Below are positions 49,250 to 58,375 of a stretch of 64,000 bases of DNA, piece by piece (the stretch's first letter is position 1; every line of letters begins with the position of its first letter). The notes under the pieces are model-generated. The model was given only the letters and a program-made list of their open reading frames with translations, was not told the origin of the DNA and ran no database searches. Made by a program: the position numbers and the translations under genes. Origin of the DNA: Noviherbaspirillum sp. L7-7A (GTDB taxonomy: Bacteria > Pseudomonadota > Gammaproteobacteria > Burkholderiales > Burkholderiaceae_D); NCBI RefSeq assembly GCF_019052805.1, contig NZ_JAHQRJ010000001.1, positions 1 through 64,000 of the forward strand. Direction: 5' to 3'.

Positions 49250-51688
49250 ATGAAGAAGCTGAAATTGGTCATGGTCGGCAATGGCATGGCAGGCGTGCGC
49301 ACTCTGGAAGAACTGCTCAAGATCGCGCCAGACATCTACGACATCACGGTATTCGGCGCCGAGCCTTATGCCAACTACAACCGCATCCTGCTCTCGCCGG
49401 TGCTGGCCGGCGAGCAGACCATACAGGACATCATGCTCAACGATGTCGACTGGTATGCGCAGAACAACATCACCCTGCATCTTGGCAAGAAGATCACCAG
49501 GATAGACCGCGCCCGCCGCATGGTGGTGGCCGAGGATGGCACGGTGGCCGAATACGACCGGCTGCTGCTGGCCACCGGCTCCACGCCTTTCATGCTGCCG
49601 GTGCCGGGGCGCGACCTGGCAGGTGTGATTTCCTATCGCGACATCCACGACACCAATGCAATGATCGCGGCGGCCGAGAAGCATAGCCATGCGGTGGTGA
49701 TCGGCGGCGGCCTGCTGGGCCTGGAAGCGGCGAATGGCCTGAAGCTGCGCGGCATGGATGTGACGGTGGTGCACCTGCCCGGCTGGCTGATGGAACGCCA
49801 GCTCGATCCGGTCGCCGGCAAGATGCTGCAGAAGTCGCTGGAAGACCGCGGCCTGAAGTTCCTGCTGGCAAAGAACACCCAGGAACTGGTGGGCGACGAC
49901 AACGGGCATGTGCAGGCGATCCGCTTCACGGACGGCCTGGAAGTGCCGGCGCAGCTGGTGGTAATGGCCGTGGGCATCCGTCCCAACACCGCGCTGGCCG
50001 AAGCCAGCGGCATTCACTGCAACCGCGGCATCGTGGTCAACGACACCATGCAGACCTACGACCCGCGCATCTACGCGGTGGGCGAATGCGTCAACCATCG
50101 CGGCACCGCCTATGGCCTGGTGGCGCCGCTGTTCGAGATGGCCAAGGTCGCGGCCAATCACCTGGCCAGCTTCGGCATCGGCCGCTACCAGGGCTCGGTC
50201 ACGTCCACCAAGCTCAAGGTCACCGGCATCGACCTGTTCTCGGCCGGCGAGTTCATGGGCGGCGAGGGCACCGAGGAAATCGTGCTGTCCGACCCGCTTG
50301 GCGGCGTCTACAAGAAGCTGGTGATCAAGGATGACAAGCTGGTCGGCGCCTGCCTGTATGGCGATACGGTCGATGGCAGCTGGTATTTCAGGCTGCTGCG
50401 CGAAGGCAAGGATATCGGCGAGATCCGCGACAGCCTGATGTTCGGGGAAGCCAACACCGGCCGCCCCGGCGACACCGGCCATGAAGGCTTTACCATGGCA
50501 GCCGCCATGCCCGACAGCGCCGAAGTCTGCGGCTGCAATGGCGTGTGCAAGGGCGCCATCGTCAGCGCCATCAAGGAAAAGGGCTTGTTTACATTGGAAG
50601 ACGTGCGCAAGCACACCAAGGCCTCGGCCTCCTGCGGCTCCTGCACCGGCCTGGTGGAGCAGATCATCATGTTTACCGCCGGCGGCGACTACTCGGCTGC
50701 CACCAAGGCCAAGCCGATGTGCGGCTGCACCGACCACACCCACCAGGAAGCGCGCGACGCGATCCGCCAGAACAAGCTGCTGACCGTGGCCGACGTAATG
50801 CGCTTCATGGAATGGCGCACGCCCAACGGCTGCGCCAGCTGCCGACCCGCAATCAATTACTACCTGATCTCGACCTGGCCGCACGAAGCCATCGACGACC
50901 CGCAGTCGCGCTTCATCAACGAGCGCTCGCATGCCAACATCCAGAAGGACGGCACCTACTCGGTGATTCCGCGCATGTGGGGCGGCGAGACCAGCGCGGC
51001 CGACCTGCGCCGCATCGCCGACGTGGTCGACAAGTATGCGATCCCCACCGTGAAGGTCACCGGCGGCCAGCGCATCGACCTGCTGGGCGTGAAGAAGGAA
51101 GACCTGCCGGCGGTGTGGAAGGACCTCGGCATGCCGTCCGGCCTGGCCTATGCAAAGGGCCTGCGCACGGTCAAGACCTGCGTCGGCTCCGAGTGGTGCC
51201 GCTTCGGCACCCAGAACTCGACGCTTCTCGGCCAGCAGATGGAGAAGGCGCTGGCGCGCATGTATTCGCCGCACAAGGTCAAGATCGCGGTGTCGGGCTG
51301 CCCGCGCAATTGCGCCGAGTCCGGCATCAAGGACGTCGGCGTGATCGGCGTCGATTCCGGCTGGGAGATCTATGTCGGCGGCAACGGCGGCATCAAGACC
51401 GAGGTTGCGCATTTCTTCGTCAAGCTGAAGACCCATGAGGAAGTGCTCGAATATGCCGGCGCCTTCCTGCAGCTCTACCGCGAGGAGGGCTGGTACCTGG
51501 AGCGCACCGTGCATTACCTGGCGCGGGTGGGGCTGGACCATGTGAAGAAGATGGTGCTGGAAGACCACGAGGGCCGGCGCGCCCTGTACGAGCGGCTGCT
51601 GTTCTCGCTCGACGGCCTGCCCGACCCGTGGCACGAGTTCGACCGCGCCCAGGTCGATGCCCGCCAGTTCACGCCATTGACGGTGTGA
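49250..51688 (+). CDS. nirB: Assimilatory nitrite reductase large subunit
   Basis: This 812-aa enzyme reduces nitrite to ammonium with NAD(P)H. Layout: FAD and NAD domain (GNGMAGVRTLEELLK near 8; VIGGGLLGLEAANGLK near 149), two BFD-like [2Fe-2S] segments (VCGCNGVCKGA with SCGSCTGL; CGCTDHTH with CASCRP), and the siroheme/[4Fe-4S] site (TCVGSEWCRFG and SGCPRNCAESG near 640-690). AGGAAAGGG precedes the ATG. It begins nirB-nirD-nasA. A reading frame of 795 codons on the opposite strand is a shadow of its GC-rich third bases. Confidence 0.97.
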   Translation: MKKLKLVMVGNGMAGVRTLEELLKIAPDIYDITVFGAEPYANYNRILLSPVLAGEQTIQDIMLNDVDWYAQNNITLHLGKKITRIDRARRMVVAEDGTVAEYDRLLLATGSTPFMLPVPGRDLAGVISYRDIHDTNAMIAAAEKHSHAVVIGGGLLGLEAANGLKLRGMDVTVVHLPGWLMERQLDPVAGKMLQKSLEDRGLKFLLAKNTQELVGDDNGHVQAIRFTDGLEVPAQLVVMAVGIRPNTALAEASGIHCNRGIVVNDTMQTYDPRIYAVGECVNHRGTAYGLVAPLFEMAKVAANHLASFGIGRYQGSVTSTKLKVTGIDLFSAGEFMGGEGTEEIVLSDPLGGVYKKLVIKDDKLVGACLYGDTVDGSWYFRLLREGKDIGEIRDSLMFGEANTGRPGDTGHEGFTMAAAMPDSAEVCGCNGVCKGAIVSAIKEKGLFTLEDVRKHTKASASCGSCTGLVEQIIMFTAGGDYSAATKAKPMCGCTDHTHQEARDAIRQNKLLTVADVMRFMEWRTPNGCASCRPAINYYLISTWPHEAIDDPQSRFINERSHANIQKDGTYSVIPRMWGGETSAADLRRIADVVDKYAIPTVKVTGGQRIDLLGVKKEDLPAVWKDLGMPSGLAYAKGLRTVKTCVGSEWCRFGTQNSTLLGQQMEKALARMYSPHKVKIAVSGCPRNCAESGIKDVGVIGVDSGWEIYVGGNGGIKTEVAHFFVKLKTHEEVLEYAGAFLQLYREEGWYLERTVHYLARVGLDHVKKMVLEDHEGRRALYERLLFSLDGLPDPWHEFDRAQVDARQFTPLTV

Positions 51689-51723
51689 GCCTCACACCAA
51701 AGTAGCCATCAAAGGAAGCAGCA

Positions 51724-52071
51724 ATGTCGAATCAATGGAAAGCCGTCTGCAGCGTCGCAGACATTCCCGTGCTTGGCGCACGGGTCGTCAAGCGGGCAAC
51801 GCAGCCCGACGTGGCGATTTTCCGCAACAGCGAGGATGCCGTGTTTGCCCTGCTGGACCGCTGCCCGCATCGCGGCGGACCGCTGTCGCAGGGCATCGTG
51901 TTTGGCGAGCGGGTTGCGTGCCCGCTGCATAACTGGAGCATCGAACTGGGCTCCGGCTGCGCGGTGGCGCCGGACGAGGGCTGCACCCAGAAGTTCAGCG
52001 TGAAGGTGGAAGATGGCCAGGTGTACCTGGACGTCGCGGAACTGAACGCGACGGTGGATGAAGCCGCATGA
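51724..52071 (+). CDS. nirD: Assimilatory nitrite reductase small subunit
   Basis: This 115-aa Rieske-like protein is the NirB partner. Two Cys-x-His-type segments appear (RCPHRGGPLSQG and VACPLHNWSIELG), as in Rieske [2Fe-2S] folds. AAGGAAG lies before the ATG. It overlaps nasA by 4 bases (ATGA), showing translational coupling. Confidence 0.95.
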   Translation: MSNQWKAVCSVADIPVLGARVVKRATQPDVAIFRNSEDAVFALLDRCPHRGGPLSQGIVFGERVACPLHNWSIELGSGCAVAPDEGCTQKFSVKVEDGQVYLDVAELNATVDEAA

Positions 52072-54872
52072 ATGCACTCTCCCATCCCCCATTCGTCGCC
52101 GCCGGCCTGAAGGAAACCAAGACCACCTGCTGCTACTGCGGCGTGGGTTGCGGCGTGATTGTTCAAAGCGATGGCCAGCGGGTGCTGGGCGTGCGCGGCG
52201 ACCCGGACCATCCCGCCAACTTCGGCAAGCTGTGCACCAAGGGCAGCACGCTGCACCTGAGCGCCGATCCGCTGCTGCAGCAGCAGGCGCGGGCGCTTTA
52301 TCCGGAGCTGCGCGAAACGCGCTCGGAGGAACGCCGTCCCGCCTCATGGCAGCAGACCGAGGAATTCCTGGCGCGCCGCATCGCCGACACCATCGCCCGC
52401 CATGGCCCCGACAGCATCGGCTTCTATATCTCCGGCCAGCTGCTGACCGAGGACTACTATGTCTTCAACAAGCTGGCCAAGGGCCTGATCGGCACCAACA
52501 ATGTCGACACCAATTCGCGGCTGTGCATGTCCAGCGCGGTGGCGGGCTACAAGCAGACGCTGGGCGCCGACGCGCCGCCGGCCTGCTATGAAGACATCGA
52601 CCATGCCGACCTGCTGTTCATCGCCGGTTCCAACACCGCGTATGCCCACCCCATCCTGTACCGCCGCATCGAGGAGGCGCGCCGCGTCAATCCGGGCCTG
52701 CGCATGATCGTGGCCGACCCGCGCCGCACCGACACCGCGCGCGATGCCGACCTGTTCCTGCAGATCCTGCCGGGCACCGATGTGGCCCTGTTCAACGGCC
52801 TGCTGCATATCTGCCTGTGGGAAGGCCTGATCGACCAGAGTTTCGTCGACAGCCATACCGAAGGCTTCACCGAGCTGAAGAACGCGGTGCGCGACTACAC
52901 GCCCAGGCATGTGGCCGGCATCTGCGGCATCAGCGAGGAAGATCTGCTGAAGGCGGCGCGCTGGTTTGGCGAGGCAAAGGCCGCGCTATCGCTGTATTGC
53001 CAGGGCCTGAACCAGTCGTCGTCGGGCACGGCCAAGAATGCGGCGCTGATCAACCTGCACCTGGCCACCGGCCAGATCGGCAAGCCCGGCGCCGGGCCGT
53101 TTTCCCTGACCGGCCAGCCCAATGCCATGGGCGGGCGCGAGGTCGGCGGCATGGCCAACCTGCTGTCCGGCCATCGCGACCTGGCCAATCCCGAACACCG
53201 CGCGGAAGTGGCCCGGCTCTGGGGCGTGGATGATGTGCCGGCCACGCCGGGCAAGACCGCGATCCCGATGTTCGAGGCGGTGCGCAGCGGCGAGATCAAG
53301 ATCCTCTGGATCGCCTGCACCAACCCGGCCCAGTCGCTGCCGGACCAGAACCTGGTGCAGCAGGCGCTGCAGCATGCGGAGCTGGTGATCGTGCAGGAAG
53401 CCTATCGCTCCACCGCCACGGTGGCCTATGCCGACGTGCTGCTGCCGGCCACCACCTGGAGCGAGAAGGAAGGCACGGTCACCAATTCCGAGCGCCGCAT
53501 CACCCGCTTCAAGCCGGTGCTGCCGCCGCCCGGCGAGGCACGTCACGACTGGCGCATCGTGGTCGACGTGGCGCGCCGGCTGGAGAAGCTGATGGGGCGG
53601 GAGTGCAGCCTGTTCCCGTATGAAAGCCCGGAAGCGATCTGGAACGAGCACCGCGAAACCACCCGCGGCCGCGACCTTGACATCACCGGCCTGTCCTATC
53701 GCATCCTGGAAGAGCAGGGGCCGCAGCAATGGCCGTTCCCGGAAGGCGCAAGCAGCGGCCGCAAGCGGCTGTATGAGGATGGCCGCTTTCCCACTGCCAC
53801 TGGCCGCGCCCGCTTCGTGGTCACGCCCTACAAGCCGGTGGCCGAGCCGGTCGATGCGCGTTACCCGTTCCGCATGACCACCGGCCGCCTGCGCGACCAG
53901 TGGCACGGCATGAGCCGCACCGGCACTGTCGCGCAGCTCTTCTCGCATGCCGCCGAGCCGGCGGTGGTGCTGGCGCCAGTCGACATGGAGAGGCGCCTGT
54001 TGAAGAACGGCGACCTGGTGCATGTCACCAGCCGCCGCGGCTCGCAGCTGCTGCCGGTGACGGGCGGCGACGACATGCGCAGCGGCCAGGCCTTTGTGGC
54101 CATGCACTGGGGCCAGGAATATGTGTCCGGCCGCGGCGCCAACGGCGGCGGCAGCCATGGCGTCAATGCGCTGACGCTGCCGGCGCTGGACCCGCATTCC
54201 TTCCAGCCCGAACTGAAGCATGCGGCGGTGAAGATACTGAAAGCCGAGCTGCCATGGCGCTTCCTGGTCTTCGGCTGGGCCGCGCCGTCCGAGGTGCTGC
54301 GGCTGCAGGCCGCGCTGCGGCCCTACATGAAACGCTTCGCCTACGCTTCCTGCACCCTGTTCGGGCGCGAGCGGAGCGGCGTGCTGTTCCGCGCCGCCGA
54401 CGACTATCCGGCGGATCCGGCGCTGATCGCCGAGATCGAGGCGCGCTTCGGCATCGAGGGCGCGCAGGTCTTGCGCTACGACGACCGGCGGCGCGGCAAT
54501 GCCCGCCATCTCCGTCTGGCCGAGGGACGGCTGGAAGCGGTGTCGCTGGCCGGCGATATCGCCGCCGAGAACTGGCTGCGCGAATATCTCGACGGCGGGC
54601 AGCCGGTGGCCGCGCTGGGCCGGCTTCTGCTGTCGCCATCTTCCACCGCGCCGCAGGGCTTCAAGGCACGGGGCCGCGTGGTGTGCAACTGCCACAATGT
54701 GGCCGAGTCTGAAATCGTCGACGCGCTGGCCGCGCAGGCGGCCGGCACGCCGCAGGAAGCGCTGTGCAGCCTGCAGCAAGGGCTCAAGTGCGGCACCAGC
54801 TGCGGCTCCTGCGTGCCGGAGTTGAAGAAAATCATCCTGCATGAATCCATGGCCAGGGCAGAAGCTATCTGA
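52068..54872 (+). CDS. nasA: Assimilatory nitrate reductase catalytic subunit
   Basis: This 934-aa Mo-bis-MGD enzyme reduces nitrate to nitrite. The N-terminal [4Fe-4S] motif is CCYCGVGCGV with GKLCTKG (near 22-60), the molybdopterin oxidoreductase core follows (NTNSRLCMSSAV near 150 and the GQPNAMGGREVGGM segment), and a C-terminal BFD-like [2Fe-2S] domain ends it (VCNCHNVAESE with CGTSCGSCVPELKK). No NasB/NasC flavoprotein gene is adjacent, so the electron donor is encoded elsewhere or shared. It follows nirD with a 4-base overlap. Confidence 0.95.
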   Translation: MNALSHPPFVAAGLKETKTTCCYCGVGCGVIVQSDGQRVLGVRGDPDHPANFGKLCTKGSTLHLSADPLLQQQARALYPELRETRSEERRPASWQQTEEFLARRIADTIARHGPDSIGFYISGQLLTEDYYVFNKLAKGLIGTNNVDTNSRLCMSSAVAGYKQTLGADAPPACYEDIDHADLLFIAGSNTAYAHPILYRRIEEARRVNPGLRMIVADPRRTDTARDADLFLQILPGTDVALFNGLLHICLWEGLIDQSFVDSHTEGFTELKNAVRDYTPRHVAGICGISEEDLLKAARWFGEAKAALSLYCQGLNQSSSGTAKNAALINLHLATGQIGKPGAGPFSLTGQPNAMGGREVGGMANLLSGHRDLANPEHRAEVARLWGVDDVPATPGKTAIPMFEAVRSGEIKILWIACTNPAQSLPDQNLVQQALQHAELVIVQEAYRSTATVAYADVLLPATTWSEKEGTVTNSERRITRFKPVLPPPGEARHDWRIVVDVARRLEKLMGRECSLFPYESPEAIWNEHRETTRGRDLDITGLSYRILEEQGPQQWPFPEGASSGRKRLYEDGRFPTATGRARFVVTPYKPVAEPVDARYPFRMTTGRLRDQWHGMSRTGTVAQLFSHAAEPAVVLAPVDMERRLLKNGDLVHVTSRRGSQLLPVTGGDDMRSGQAFVAMHWGQEYVSGRGANGGGSHGVNALTLPALDPHSFQPELKHAAVKILKAELPWRFLVFGWAAPSEVLRLQAALRPYMKRFAYASCTLFGRERSGVLFRAADDYPADPALIAEIEARFGIEGAQVLRYDDRRRGNARHLRLAEGRLEAVSLAGDIAAENWLREYLDGGQPVAALGRLLLSPSSTAPQGFKARGRVVCNCHNVAESEIVDALAAQAAGTPQEALCSLQQGLKCGTSCGSCVPELKKIILHESMARAEAI

Positions 54873-54957
54873 AATCTGAAGCAAGTTTGAGCCATGCCTA
54901 ATTAATCGAACCCGTTGCTGGCCGGCGTAACCCAGGCCGTCCGACAACGGAGGGAAC

Positions 54958-56463
54958 ATGGATAATTCAAGCATCGCGCTCAAGCGCACCTATGACGTCA
55001 ATGCCGATGGCATGGATGTCAACGAAGCATCGCCCAAGGCCGGCCAGGCCAAGCGGCGCCGTATCGACGAGCCGGGCCAGGCCAGGCCGCCGCTGCTGAC
55101 ATCGCTGCATCCCGGCGGCACCGATGCGCCGGGTCCGCTGATGGCGCTCCCCCTGGAATTGCTCGGCGAAATTATCGGCTGGCTGGGCGAGGAGCATCTG
55201 TCCTCCCTTGTCAGGACATCCAAACCGACTTACAACGCCGTGCAGTGCCTGCAGCTTGCCCTGCCGGCTTCCTACCAGGAAGGACGCCTGCCACTCCAGG
55301 CGAAGCAGCAGAGGGTCATGACATCGGTCAATCTGCTGGAGCGCCAGGCACTGGACTGGCGGGATCGCCTGGAAAGCATGCGTGGCGTCTACGTTGCGCC
55401 TGCCCAGGCCCGCGGGCTCATCAGCGACTATGCACGTGGCCTGGGCGAGCGTTACCGGCATGTCAGCGTTTTTCTCGACGAGCCGGGTCTGAGCCAGATT
55501 GCCGCCGGCCTGGTTGCCAGCACCGGCTGGCGCCACCTGGAAATGGTGGCATGTACTTCGGCCTCGGCCCAGATCGCGTGCTTTCTCAACTTGATCGTGA
55601 CCGGCCTGAAGAGCCAGCAACCTTCGGAACGGCGTCAACTCAGCCTGCAGATCAGCGCTGCGCTGGAACCTTCGGTGGTTGAAAAACTGACGGCTACCCT
55701 GTCGACCCTGCTGGCAAGCGACACCCCCATGGATGTCACCGGCATGCAGATCAAGGCGCCGATGTTGCAGCCGCTTGCCCAATTCCTGCGTGCCAATCCA
55801 TGCCTGCAACGCCTGTCGCTTGACCTGCGGGACGATACGACAGGCGACTGCGCAAGCCAGGTGCTGGGCCTGCTGGAAAGCTGCGCCGCCCAGCCTGGCG
55901 GCCTGTTCCTGCAGGGTCTGGGTGCCGACATGGATTATTCAAGGCTTGCCGCCCTGCTGCTTGCCAGGCCTTCCATCAGGTCGCTCTCCCTGGCCGGGAA
56001 AATTCCGGAGGAGACGCCAGGCTACCCGTTGCTGGCCAGCCTGCTCCATCCCGGTTCGCTGGCCAAGCTGGGCCTTTCCCAACTGACCTTGCAGGCCGAA
56101 CATCTGGCCGGCCTGGCGCCGGTGCTTGCCGCGCAAACCGGCTTGCATACGCTGAAGTTCCGCTGCTGCGCGTTCCCCGACGGGATAGCGCCGCTGATCC
56201 AGGGCCTTGCCGCCAACCGCTCGATCGTCCGCATGGAACTGGTCGACTGCACCATCGCCGGCAACGCCGGAAACAGCAGCGCACAGAGAGAGGTCATGAA
56301 GGCATTGCGGCACAATACGGTGATCCGGCAACTCAAGATCGGCTACCGCGACTTGAATAGCTTCGAAACTGAAATGGCGGAGCTGCGCCGGCATAGTCCG
56401 CAGCTCAAGGTAATCCGCTATGCACCTTTCCGGGCAGGCATCAGCGCCACGGCGCAGTCCTGA
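54958..56463 (+). CDS. F-box and leucine-rich-repeat-like protein
   Basis: This 501-aa hydrophilic protein has an F-box-like segment at about 62-100 (LMALPLELLGEIIGWLGEEH followed by LSSLVRTSKPTYNAVQ), a basic nuclear-localisation-like patch AKRRRID at 31-37, and from ~160 on repeats resembling ribonuclease-inhibitor LRRs (LQRLSLDLRD, IRSLSLAG, LAKLGLSQLTLQ, LHTLKFRCC, IVRMELVDC, IRQLKIGYRD). It has no signal peptide. AGGGA lies before the ATG. In plant pathogens such as Ralstonia, F-box-LRR (GALA) proteins are type III effectors that join host SCF ligases. GC content looks like its neighbours, so it is not a recent import. Confidence 0.82.
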   Translation: MDNSSIALKRTYDVNADGMDVNEASPKAGQAKRRRIDEPGQARPPLLTSLHPGGTDAPGPLMALPLELLGEIIGWLGEEHLSSLVRTSKPTYNAVQCLQLALPASYQEGRLPLQAKQQRVMTSVNLLERQALDWRDRLESMRGVYVAPAQARGLISDYARGLGERYRHVSVFLDEPGLSQIAAGLVASTGWRHLEMVACTSASAQIACFLNLIVTGLKSQQPSERRQLSLQISAALEPSVVEKLTATLSTLLASDTPMDVTGMQIKAPMLQPLAQFLRANPCLQRLSLDLRDDTTGDCASQVLGLLESCAAQPGGLFLQGLGADMDYSRLAALLLARPSIRSLSLAGKIPEETPGYPLLASLLHPGSLAKLGLSQLTLQAEHLAGLAPVLAAQTGLHTLKFRCCAFPDGIAPLIQGLAANRSIVRMELVDCTIAGNAGNSSAQREVMKALRHNTVIRQLKIGYRDLNSFETEMAELRRHSPQLKVIRYAPFRAGISATAQS

Positions 56464-56537
56464 ATCCTGTCTGGCAACAGGTTCGGGCAGCCGATCAGGG
56501 TCGCGCGCAAGGCGGCCGGCATAGTAAGCTTGCGGCC

Positions 56538-57542
56538 ATGAATACTGAACCCACCTCCTTCCCCGCCGCCCGCTTCATCAAGGAAATCGGCCGCGGCAAA
56601 AAAGGCGCGCGCAGCCTGTCGCGCGACGATGCCCGCGATCTGTACGCCGCCATGCTGGACGGCCGCGTCTCCGACCTCGAAATGGGCGGCCTGATGCTGG
56701 CCATGCGCATCAAGGGCGAATCGGTCGATGAAATCGCCGGCTTCCTGGATGCCGGCGAAGCCTCGTTCGAGCCGCTTGCCGTCCCCGCCGCCGCCTTCGC
56801 GCCCATCGTGATCCCCAGCTATAACGGCTCGCGCCAGATGCCCAATCTCACGCCGCTGCTGGCCCTGCTGCTGGCCCGCGGCGGCGCGCCGGTGCTGATC
56901 CATGGCGTGATCAACGATCCGGGCCGCGTCACCACGGCCGAGATTTTGCATGAACTGCAGATCGCGCCGGCCGGCAGCCTGGCCAAGGCCGCCGCGCTGT
57001 TTGCGCAGGGCTTGCCGGCTTTCATGCCGGTCGATGCGCTGGCGCCCCGGATGGCGCATCTGCTGTCGTTGCGGCGCGTGCTGGGCGTGCGCAACTCGAC
57101 CCATACGCTGGTAAAGATCATGCAGCCCTTCGCCGGCGCGGCGCTGCGGCTGGTGTCCTATACCCATCCGGAATACCTGACCATGCTGAGCGAGTACTTC
57201 AGCCGTGCCGCTCCGGTCGATAAGGGAGACGCCTTCCTGATGCGCGGAACCGAAGGCGAAACCGTGGCCAATGCCAAGCGGGCGCAGCAGATCGAATGGT
57301 TTCACGACCATCAATGCACTACCCTGGTGCAAAAACAGGCGCCGGTCGATGAAATGCCCCCACTGCCGGCCCAAAGCGATGCAGCCACGACCGCTGCCTG
57401 GATCAGGGCGGCGCTGGAGGGCAGGGAGCCCGTGCCTGCCCCCATTGCCGAGCAGGTGGAACACTGCTTGCATGTAGCGAAGCTGTTACGGCAAAAGCAG
57501 GATAGGCATCATGAGCGCAACAGCAACATTGAAGACAACTAG
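56538..57542 (+). CDS. ybiB: YbiB/TrpD2-family protein
   Basis: This 334-aa protein is of the glycosyltransferase family 3 type (anthranilate phosphoribosyltransferase fold): MLDGRVSDLEMGGLMLAMRIKGES, then YNGSRQMPNLTPLLALLLA and the C-terminal VAKLLRQ end. YbiB binds nucleic acid and is not TrpD, because the anthranilate-binding residues of TrpD are altered in this clade. Its last 32 bases overlap cobA. Role in nitrogen metabolism is unknown. Confidence 0.86.
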   Translation: MNTEPTSFPAARFIKEIGRGKKGARSLSRDDARDLYAAMLDGRVSDLEMGGLMLAMRIKGESVDEIAGFLDAGEASFEPLAVPAAAFAPIVIPSYNGSRQMPNLTPLLALLLARGGAPVLIHGVINDPGRVTTAEILHELQIAPAGSLAKAAALFAQGLPAFMPVDALAPRMAHLLSLRRVLGVRNSTHTLVKIMQPFAGAALRLVSYTHPEYLTMLSEYFSRAAPVDKGDAFLMRGTEGETVANAKRAQQIEWFHDHQCTTLVQKQAPVDEMPPLPAQSDAATTAAWIRAALEGREPVPAPIAEQVEHCLHVAKLLRQKQDRHHERNSNIEDN

Positions 57543-58296
57543 CACGGGCAAGGTATTTCTGGTCGGCGCCGGCCCCGGCGACCCGGACCTGCTGACCATC
57601 AAGGCCGTCAAGGCCATCGCGGCAGCCGATGTAGTGCTGCTGGACGACCTCGTCAATCGCGAGGTGCTGCAGCATGCGCGGCCGGATGTGCGCATCGTGG
57701 AAGTCGGCAAGCGCGGCGGCTGCCAGTCCACGCCACAGGAATTCATCGAGCGGCTGATGGTGGCCGAAGCGCGCGCCGGCCACTGCGTGGTGCGGCTGAA
57801 GGGGGGCGACCCGTTCATCTTCGGCCGCGGCGGCGAGGAATGCGCCACGCTGCGCGCCGCCGGCATCGAGGTCGAGGTCGTCAACGGCATCAGCAGCGGA
57901 CTGGCCGCGCCCTCGGCCATCGGCGTGCCGCTGACGCACCGCGCCTACAGCCAGGGCGCCATCTTCATCACCGGCCATGGCAAGACCGAGCACGACAACC
58001 CAGACTGGGCCACGCTGGCCCGGCTCGACCTGACGCTGGTGATCTATATGGGCGTGGCGCGCTGCGCCGAGATCCAGGCAGCCCTGCTGGCTGGCGGCAA
58101 GCCCGCCGATACGCCGGTGGCGGTGGTGCACTCGGCCACCGGCGCCGCGCAGGCCCAACTCATCACCACGCTGGGCGCGCTGCCGCAAGCGCTTGCGGCT
58201 TCCGGCCTGGGCAGCCCGAGCATCATCGTCATCGGCGACGTGGTGCGCTGCGCCGCCGGTGCCGGTGCCGTGCTGCCGGAATCGCTCGCGGCCTGA
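57511..58296 (+). CDS. cobA: Uroporphyrinogen-III C-methyltransferase
   Basis: This 261-aa SUMT makes precorrin-2, the precursor of siroheme needed by NirB and sulfite reductase. Motifs: VFLVGAGPGDPDLLTIKAVK (near 15-34), GCQSTPQEFIERL, VRLKGGDPFIFGRGGEE and the C-terminal ITTLGALPQA. It is single-domain (no CysG dehydrogenase/ferrochelatase part), so siroheme completion needs other genes. It overlaps ybiB by 32 bases. Confidence 0.95.
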   Translation: MSATATLKTTSTGKVFLVGAGPGDPDLLTIKAVKAIAAADVVLLDDLVNREVLQHARPDVRIVEVGKRGGCQSTPQEFIERLMVAEARAGHCVVRLKGGDPFIFGRGGEECATLRAAGIEVEVVNGISSGLAAPSAIGVPLTHRAYSQGAIFITGHGKTEHDNPDWATLARLDLTLVIYMGVARCAEIQAALLAGGKPADTPVAVVHSATGAAQAQLITTLGALPQALAASGLGSPSIIVIGDVVRCAAGAGAVLPESLAA

Positions 58297-58375
58297 GCCG
58301 GCGGCCCGCCAACGCGCCAGCACGCCGGCAGGCCAATGCCGCTACAATCGCGGCTTCGTTTTCTGAAGTCCTGCC

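Noticed and set aside
49247-51634. Open frame of 795 codons on the minus strand over nirB
   Set aside because: It mirrors the third-base GC bias of nirB, has no family similarity that I can see, and lies wholly antisense to a convincing enzyme gene.
57480-57560. Cobalamin riboswitch before cobA
   Set aside because: cobA overlaps the end of ybiB, leaving no leader for one.
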